This document shows, piece by piece, positions 60,063-64,000 of a stretch of DNA of 64,000 bases. This DNA is from Myxococcus terminator_A. Its GTDB lineage: Bacteria > Myxococcota > Myxococcia > Myxococcales > Myxococcaceae. Made by a program: the position numbers and the translations under genes. The stretch covers positions 69,647-133,646 of the forward strand of contig JBLZWL010000063.1 in the NCBI GenBank assembly GCA_049194865.1, given 5' to 3'. Position 1 is the first letter of the stretch. Each line of letters begins with the position of its first letter. A model generated the notes under the pieces. The model did not search any database and had not been told where the DNA came from. It saw nothing but the letters and a program-made list of their open reading frames with translations.

Positions 60063-61946
60063 GTGAATCAACGCCCGACTCGATTTGCCAGACAGCTCAT
60101 GTTTGTTGCATGGGGGCTGGCCATGGCGTGCGACGCGCCTGTTCCCAGCGAGCCGTCGCTGACGGATGCCCCAGCGTCCAGAACGGATGGTCTGTATGTC
60201 CAGAATGGTGTGACGCTCTGGACCGCCAACGGGAACGTGGTTCCCGTCTGTTGGAGTACTCCGGGGGCCATCGACCAGAAGGCGGTCGTTCGCAATGCCA
60301 TCCGAAACACCTGGGAACGCTACGCCAACATCCAGTTCACCGAGTTCGTCGACTGTCCGGCACCATCAACCAATCCGCCGAGCACCCAGCGGTACGTGCG
60401 AGCGCGCCTCGACCTCGATTCGAACGAACCATGGAGTGCCGGTGGAGGTTCGGCCCTGATGGGGATGGGTGCATTCCATGACCAATTCCAGGGTTTCAGC
60501 TGGGGGATCATCATCGGGACGCAAGGCGCACAGAGCAGATTGGAGCACCTTGGGGTTCACGAGTTCGGACACACCCTCGGGTTTGCTCACGAGATGGATC
60601 GTGACGACAACCCCGGACGTCTTCCGAATGGCACAGACCCTGAGTGCGGCTCAGGTGCCCCTGGGCCAGGGACGTACCTGACGGATTACGATCGGGATTC
60701 GATCATGAACTACTGCAACCTCTCCGGGAACTACTCAGGGCGTATCAGTCGCCTGGATATCGAGGGCGCGCAAGCCGCCTATGGGCCTTCTTCCTGGTAT
60801 CAGGGGATGAGGAGCCGGTTGCTTCCGCTCGTGGACGTCAATGGAGACAACCGTCCTGATGCCGTCTACTTGCGCGACAATCAAGGCGCGTTGGTGATCT
60901 ACCTCAATAAGTCCCTGCATCAATACGCAGTGGGATCGCAGTGGGCCAGCGTCATGCCCGCGGGCTCGGGGGCCGTGGCATGGTTGACCGGTGACGCCAA
61001 CCTTGATGGCAAGACCGATATCATGCAGCTCTGGAACGACAACGGGCAGCTCGGGTTGATTCTCTGGGGCTCGACTGGCTCCGGGTACGCGTCGGTGAAT
61101 CCGACTTCTCTCCTGGGGTCGACTCAGGCGCTGAAGTACCTTGCCGTTGACGTCAACAATGATGGCCGAACGGATATCGCCGAACTGGGGGCTCAGCCAA
61201 ACGGGAAGCTCAAGATCACGGTACACTCCGCGACATCCAACAACGTTTATCAGACGGTTTCGGCAACAGAGACGACAGCGGGTCATGGGGCCGTCGACTG
61301 GCTGACGGGCGACGTCGATGCTGATGGCCAAACTGATATCTTTCAGATCTGGAACAATGCTGGCACCGTCGGCATCATCGTCCACAAGGCCGATGGCACG
61401 GGGTACGTCAACGGTTGGGCCACCCTGCCTGGTGTAACGGGTCCGGTTGCCAATTCGAGGTTCTTCGTCATCGATGTCGATGCTGATGGTCGGAGTGATG
61501 TGATTCAGGCACGGAATAGTGGTGGTTTCGTCGAACTGAGTCTCTTCAAGAATGATTTGACCAGCACTGGGCAGACGCAATTCATCACGACCTGGCTTTC
61601 GCTCACGAGCGTCCGCTGGAGCGCGGTGGACTGGCTGGTGGGAGATACCAACCTCGATGGAGTGCCAGATCTGATGCAGCTCTGGAGTGATGGCGGCCGC
61701 TTGCGTGTCACGCTCTGGCGTTGGAATGGATCCGCCATGGTGAATGCGGGCGTGACCTCCACGGGTATCTCGACGCCGACGGCGGCCCTGTCGTTTCACG
61801 CGAGAGATGTGGATTTGGACGGGCGAGCGGACATCGTGCAAGTGCAGGACGATGCTCGGGGCAATGCCTTCGTGAACGTCCACCTCTACAACAGCTCGAA
61901 CGCGTTCGTGACCTCTGTCGTCCAGTCCGGACTCGGGAGCCTGTAG
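60063..61946 (+). CDS. Zincin metalloprotease lipoprotein with FG-GAP/VCBS repeats
   Basis: 627 residues from a GTG at 60063 with GGAAGGA upstream. Leader FVAWGLAMACDA with a lipobox-like AMAC. Residues ~40-245 are a matrixin/M12-like domain: zinc motif VHEFGHTLGFAHEMDRDD and Met-turn DRDSIMNYCNLSG. The last ~370 residues are seven or so FG-GAP/VCBS blades with calcium loops (DVNGDNRPDAVYL, DANLDGKTDIMQLW, DVNNDGRTDIAEL, DVDADGQTDIFQIW, DTNLDGVPDLMQLW, DVDLDGRADIVQV). Overall a surface protease with a propeller for binding. Codon use is slightly less GC-rich than the genome average. Confidence 0.9.
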   Translation: MNQRPTRFARQLMFVAWGLAMACDAPVPSEPSLTDAPASRTDGLYVQNGVTLWTANGNVVPVCWSTPGAIDQKAVVRNAIRNTWERYANIQFTEFVDCPAPSTNPPSTQRYVRARLDLDSNEPWSAGGGSALMGMGAFHDQFQGFSWGIIIGTQGAQSRLEHLGVHEFGHTLGFAHEMDRDDNPGRLPNGTDPECGSGAPGPGTYLTDYDRDSIMNYCNLSGNYSGRISRLDIEGAQAAYGPSSWYQGMRSRLLPLVDVNGDNRPDAVYLRDNQGALVIYLNKSLHQYAVGSQWASVMPAGSGAVAWLTGDANLDGKTDIMQLWNDNGQLGLILWGSTGSGYASVNPTSLLGSTQALKYLAVDVNNDGRTDIAELGAQPNGKLKITVHSATSNNVYQTVSATETTAGHGAVDWLTGDVDADGQTDIFQIWNNAGTVGIIVHKADGTGYVNGWATLPGVTGPVANSRFFVIDVDADGRSDVIQARNSGGFVELSLFKNDLTSTGQTQFITTWLSLTSVRWSAVDWLVGDTNLDGVPDLMQLWSDGGRLRVTLWRWNGSAMVNAGVTSTGISTPTAALSFHARDVDLDGRADIVQVQDDARGNAFVNVHLYNSSNAFVTSVVQSGLGSL

Positions 61947-62020
61947 TCCACTGGCTGTGCCAGGCGGACCTGGTGGCGTGATGCTGCCTCTCCGCCTGGT
62001 TCTACAGAGGCGCCTTCACC

Positions 62021-62620
62021 TTACTTCGCCCCGCCGTCCGCCGCGTCGACCCGCGTGTCCTGGGCAATCCAGTTCACCTCCCAGGTCTTGCCGCCGTCGT
62101 CCGAGAAGGACTGCTCGAAGCGGACTGAAGCAGGCGTCACGTTCGAGATGACGAAGCGCACCAGGATGGCGCGCCCGTCGAGCCGCTCCTGGGCGTAGAA
62201 CTCACCGCGTCCGTCCTTGAACTCGCCCACGGTCGGCACGGCGAGGGTGCCATCGCGGCTGCTCGCGAAGTGCAGGCTCCACTGGCGCGTCCGCGGATTG
62301 TACAGGCGCAGATTGAGGCCCTCGAAGCGCCCACCCTCCCCTTCGGCCACGAGCTCCACGAGGTTGCCGCGGCCGTTCCACACCTTGCGCACGACAGTGG
62401 TCCCCTTCATCTCCACCCAGGTGTTCGAGCCCGTCAGCGGACGCAGGCGCCGCTTCAGCTGCGTGCGCCAGGTGCCGATCTCGAAGTCGAAGTCGCGCTG
62501 GCCATCGCGCTGGGCAGGCACAGAGGCCGCGCGCTCCTGGGCAAGCCCCGGGAACGGGGACAACACGAGGGCGGGCAAGCAGGCGAAGAACAGCGGCCGG
62601 AGCAGGTGGAGGGGGTTCAT
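62021..62620 (-). CDS. Exported DUF1579-like protein
   Basis: 199 residues. Signal peptide LHLLRPLFFACLPALVLSPF ends GLA-QE. The mature part begins with a typical DUF1579-like start (QRDFDFEIGTWRTQLKRRLR) and continues NTWVEMKGTTVVRKVWNGRG, NLRLYNPRTRQWSLHFASSR, GEFYAQERLDGRAILVRFVI and FEQSFSDDGGKTWEVNWIAQ, predicting an up-and-down beta-barrel that binds a small molecule. The function of this group is unknown. It lies 36 bp downstream of the AraC regulator on the same strand and may be its co-transcribed neighbour. Confidence 0.8.
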   Translation of the reverse strand: MNPLHLLRPLFFACLPALVLSPFPGLAQERAASVPAQRDGQRDFDFEIGTWRTQLKRRLRPLTGSNTWVEMKGTTVVRKVWNGRGNLVELVAEGEGGRFEGLNLRLYNPRTRQWSLHFASSRDGTLAVPTVGEFKDGRGEFYAQERLDGRAILVRFVISNVTPASVRFEQSFSDDGGKTWEVNWIAQDTRVDAADGGAK

Positions 62621-62656
62621 GCACGCGAAGCTAGAGGCGTGCGCGCCGCCCCGCTG

Positions 62657-63481
62657 TCAGGAACCTGCTCGGACCTGATGCAGCTCCGCACGCAGGCGCG
62701 CGGGGCTCTTCCCCAGCACCTGGCGCACGCTCTGCGAGAGGTGGCTGTGGTGCGAGAAGCCCAGCTCCAGCGCGAGCCGCGCGAGGTCCCGCTCGCCCTC
62801 CGCGAGCCGCTGCAGCGCCGTGAGCACCCGCAGCTGGCGGCGGTAGGCGCGCAGGGACAGCCCCGTCTCCGCCTGGAAGAGGCGCATGAGGTGGAAGGGC
62901 GAACAGCGGGCCTCCTTCGCCACGGTGTCGAGAGAGAGGTTCGCCGCGAGCTGGGCCGCGAGCAGCGCGCGCACGCGGCCGACCGTGCGGCGTCGTGCGC
63001 CCCGGTCTCCGCGCGCGGGGGCCTCCGCGCGCTGCCTGTCCGAAGCGACCACCTCGAGCAGCGCGAACACCGTCTCCTCACGCGAGAGCCGGTCTCCGCC
63101 CGGGTCGCGCAGCGCGGCACACACGCGCGCGTGACGCAGGTGCACCTCGGCGCTCAGCCCCAGCTCCGGATGGTCCGGGCCACGCCGGCCCCACAGCTCG
63201 TCGAAGAGCTCCGGTGCGAGCTTGATGACCGTCGCGTCGTCTCCCTCCGCGCCCGGATGGCCGACCCGGTAGTCCACGCGCGGGTGGTGCAGCAGCGCGG
63301 TGCAGGGGTCGGCGACGAAGCGCCGCGGCCCCCGGTGGTAGCTGAAGCAGCCGCGGCGCAGCAGCACCAGGTGCCCCGGGTCCCCGCCCCGCTCCTCCGC
63401 GGGCCCCGCGCGCGGATGCCGACAGCGCGAGTCGAGCACGCGGAACTGCTCGGACTCGAGGAGGGTCAGCAGTTGGGCCAT
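62657..63481 (-). CDS. AraC-family transcriptional regulator
   Basis: 274 residues; the ATG at 63481 (MAQLLTLLESEQ) has GGAG 4 nt upstream and is preferred over an upstream ATG. The N-terminal ~150 residues form a cupin-like sensor (HLVLLRRGCFSYHRGPRRFV, CTALLHHPRVDYRVGHPG). The C-terminal two-HTH domain is typical: LAANLSLDTVAKEARCSPFH, LMRLFQAETGLSLRAYRRQL, RVLTALQRLAEGERDLARLA and LELGFSHHSHLSQSVRQVLG. It likely controls the adjacent exported gene or itself. Confidence 0.9.
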   Translation of the reverse strand: MAQLLTLLESEQFRVLDSRCRHPRAGPAEERGGDPGHLVLLRRGCFSYHRGPRRFVADPCTALLHHPRVDYRVGHPGAEGDDATVIKLAPELFDELWGRRGPDHPELGLSAEVHLRHARVCAALRDPGGDRLSREETVFALLEVVASDRQRAEAPARGDRGARRRTVGRVRALLAAQLAANLSLDTVAKEARCSPFHLMRLFQAETGLSLRAYRRQLRVLTALQRLAEGERDLARLALELGFSHHSHLSQSVRQVLGKSPARLRAELHQVRAGS

Positions 63482-63547
63482 GGGACTCCAGCATATGCCA
63501 GCGTTCGCGGTTGCCGCGCATCCCCGCGCGGAGCCCTCCATGGGCCG

Positions 63548-64000
63548 TCAGGGCAACAACTGCGCCGCCGCGGCCTCCCGGTGCGCCGGCTGACCTGTGG
63601 TCAGGGCATAGAGGGCGTAGGCAATGGGCGTGGCCGCGATCAGCTCCAGGCAGTGGTCGCCCAGCCGGTCCCAGACCCGCCCGCCGGCCTTCACGTAGGC
63701 GTCGACGGTGGCCTCGAAAACGGCGTCCACGCCGAGCATCTTCTGGAACACGAAGTCGCGGGCGGGGTCTCCGACCTTGGCGGTGGTCCAATCGAGCACT
63801 CCGGTGAGGGTGTCGTCGGGGGCCAGCAGGACGTGGGCGGGGTACAGCTCACCATGCGTCAGCGTGACGTGTCGGGGCCAGTAGGAGTCATCACCCAGCC
63901 AGTTCTCCCAGCGACGGCTGAGCGCCTCGGCAACGTCGAACTCGTTCCGGACCCGGGCAATGTCGGAGGCCCAGCCGGTACGAACCTGGTCGGGCGTCTC
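63548..64000 (-). CDS. Mph-like macrolide 2'-phosphotransferase family protein, C-terminal part (5' end outside window)
   Basis: The frame is open from the right edge (64000) to 63548, giving the last ~150 residues of an APH-fold kinase. The catalytic loop is HVTLTHGELYPAHVLLA and the metal loop is LTGVLDWTTAKVGDPARDFV, closest in style to macrolide phosphotransferases. In the loop the usual catalytic Asp (HGD) is Glu. C-terminal FEATVDAYVKAGGRVWDRLG and PIAYALYALTTGQPAHREAA are also family-like. The start is not visible. Resistance activity is uncertain given the Asp to Glu change. Confidence 0.75.
   Translation of the reverse strand, partial: ETPDQVRTGWASDIARVRNEFDVAEALSRRWENWLGDDSYWPRHVTLTHGELYPAHVLLAPDDTLTGVLDWTTAKVGDPARDFVFQKMLGVDAVFEATVDAYVKAGGRVWDRLGDHCLELIAATPIAYALYALTTGQPAHREAAAAQLLP

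Noticed and set aside
1..64000. tRNA, rRNA, riboswitch or CRISPR elements
   Set aside because: None recognised by eye on either strand; a covariance-model search would be needed to exclude small RNAs.

Overview
The window is high-GC bacterial DNA with frequent GTG starts, many lipoproteins and secreted zinc proteases, M57-type proteases (the family described from Myxococcus), DUF1592/DUF1552 pairs, polymorphic-toxin debris and a modular peptide synthetase. Together these point to a predatory myxobacterium of the Myxococcaceae (Corallococcus/Myxococcus/Pyxidicoccus-like). This placement is inference from gene content, not a database match.

Layout. 0-12.4 kb is a patchwork: the tail of a SUMF1-domain protein, a GON-domain lipoprotein, broken IS3, IS256 and IS5 transposases, a TPR protein, a trypsin-like protease, and a Hint-linked toxin tail with a cupin-like putative immunity gene. 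The toxin/immunity block is present again in inverted orientation about 2 kb away, flanking a WD40-like gene. An approximately 90-bp intergenic repeat recurs here. 12.5-21.5 kb carries cell-envelope and secreted proteins: a barrel-type outer-membrane candidate, a DUF1592/DUF1552 pair, an astacin-like protease with a fascin-like tail, and a lipoprotein with tandem EGF repeats and an FG-GAP propeller. 21.7-24.2 kb has three small-molecule or regulatory genes (RibD-like reductase, epoxide hydrolase, WYL regulator). 24.2-27.2 kb is a TetR gene divergent from a RoxA-like dihaem rubber-oxygenase candidate, with twin palindromes between them. 27.5-30.5 kb holds two tandem M57 metalloproteases.

30.4-38.9 kb (minus strand) is a translationally coupled biosynthetic operon: NRPS (A-T-C-A-T), then a stand-alone C-T protein whose condensation motif has lost its catalytic histidine, then a cytochrome P450 that appears to carry a one-base frameshift near its start, then a chimeric small ORF. 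A CapA-like gene diverges from it. 40.3-49.6 kb is a mixture of small DUF genes, a TetR/O-methyltransferase pair, lipoproteins and a MATE exporter.

49.8-59.4 kb is the most distinctive region. It is a tightly packed nine-gene plus-strand operon: inositol-3-phosphate synthase, an HD-like protein, a methyltransferase, a Gfo/Idh/MocA oxidoreductase, a zinc-ribbon/MBL hydrolase, a YcaO protein, a xylose-isomerase-like TIM barrel, a GT4 glycosyltransferase and a PIG-L deacetylase. The set looks like an inositol-glycoside pathway, with synthase, GT and PIG-L resembling the first steps of mycothiol synthesis, joined to an ATP-using YcaO enzyme with no visible precursor peptide. I know of no described pathway with this gene set. 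The right end holds an IS21 remnant, a zincin protease with FG-GAP repeats, a small exported protein, an AraC regulator and the partial end of an Mph-like phosphotransferase.
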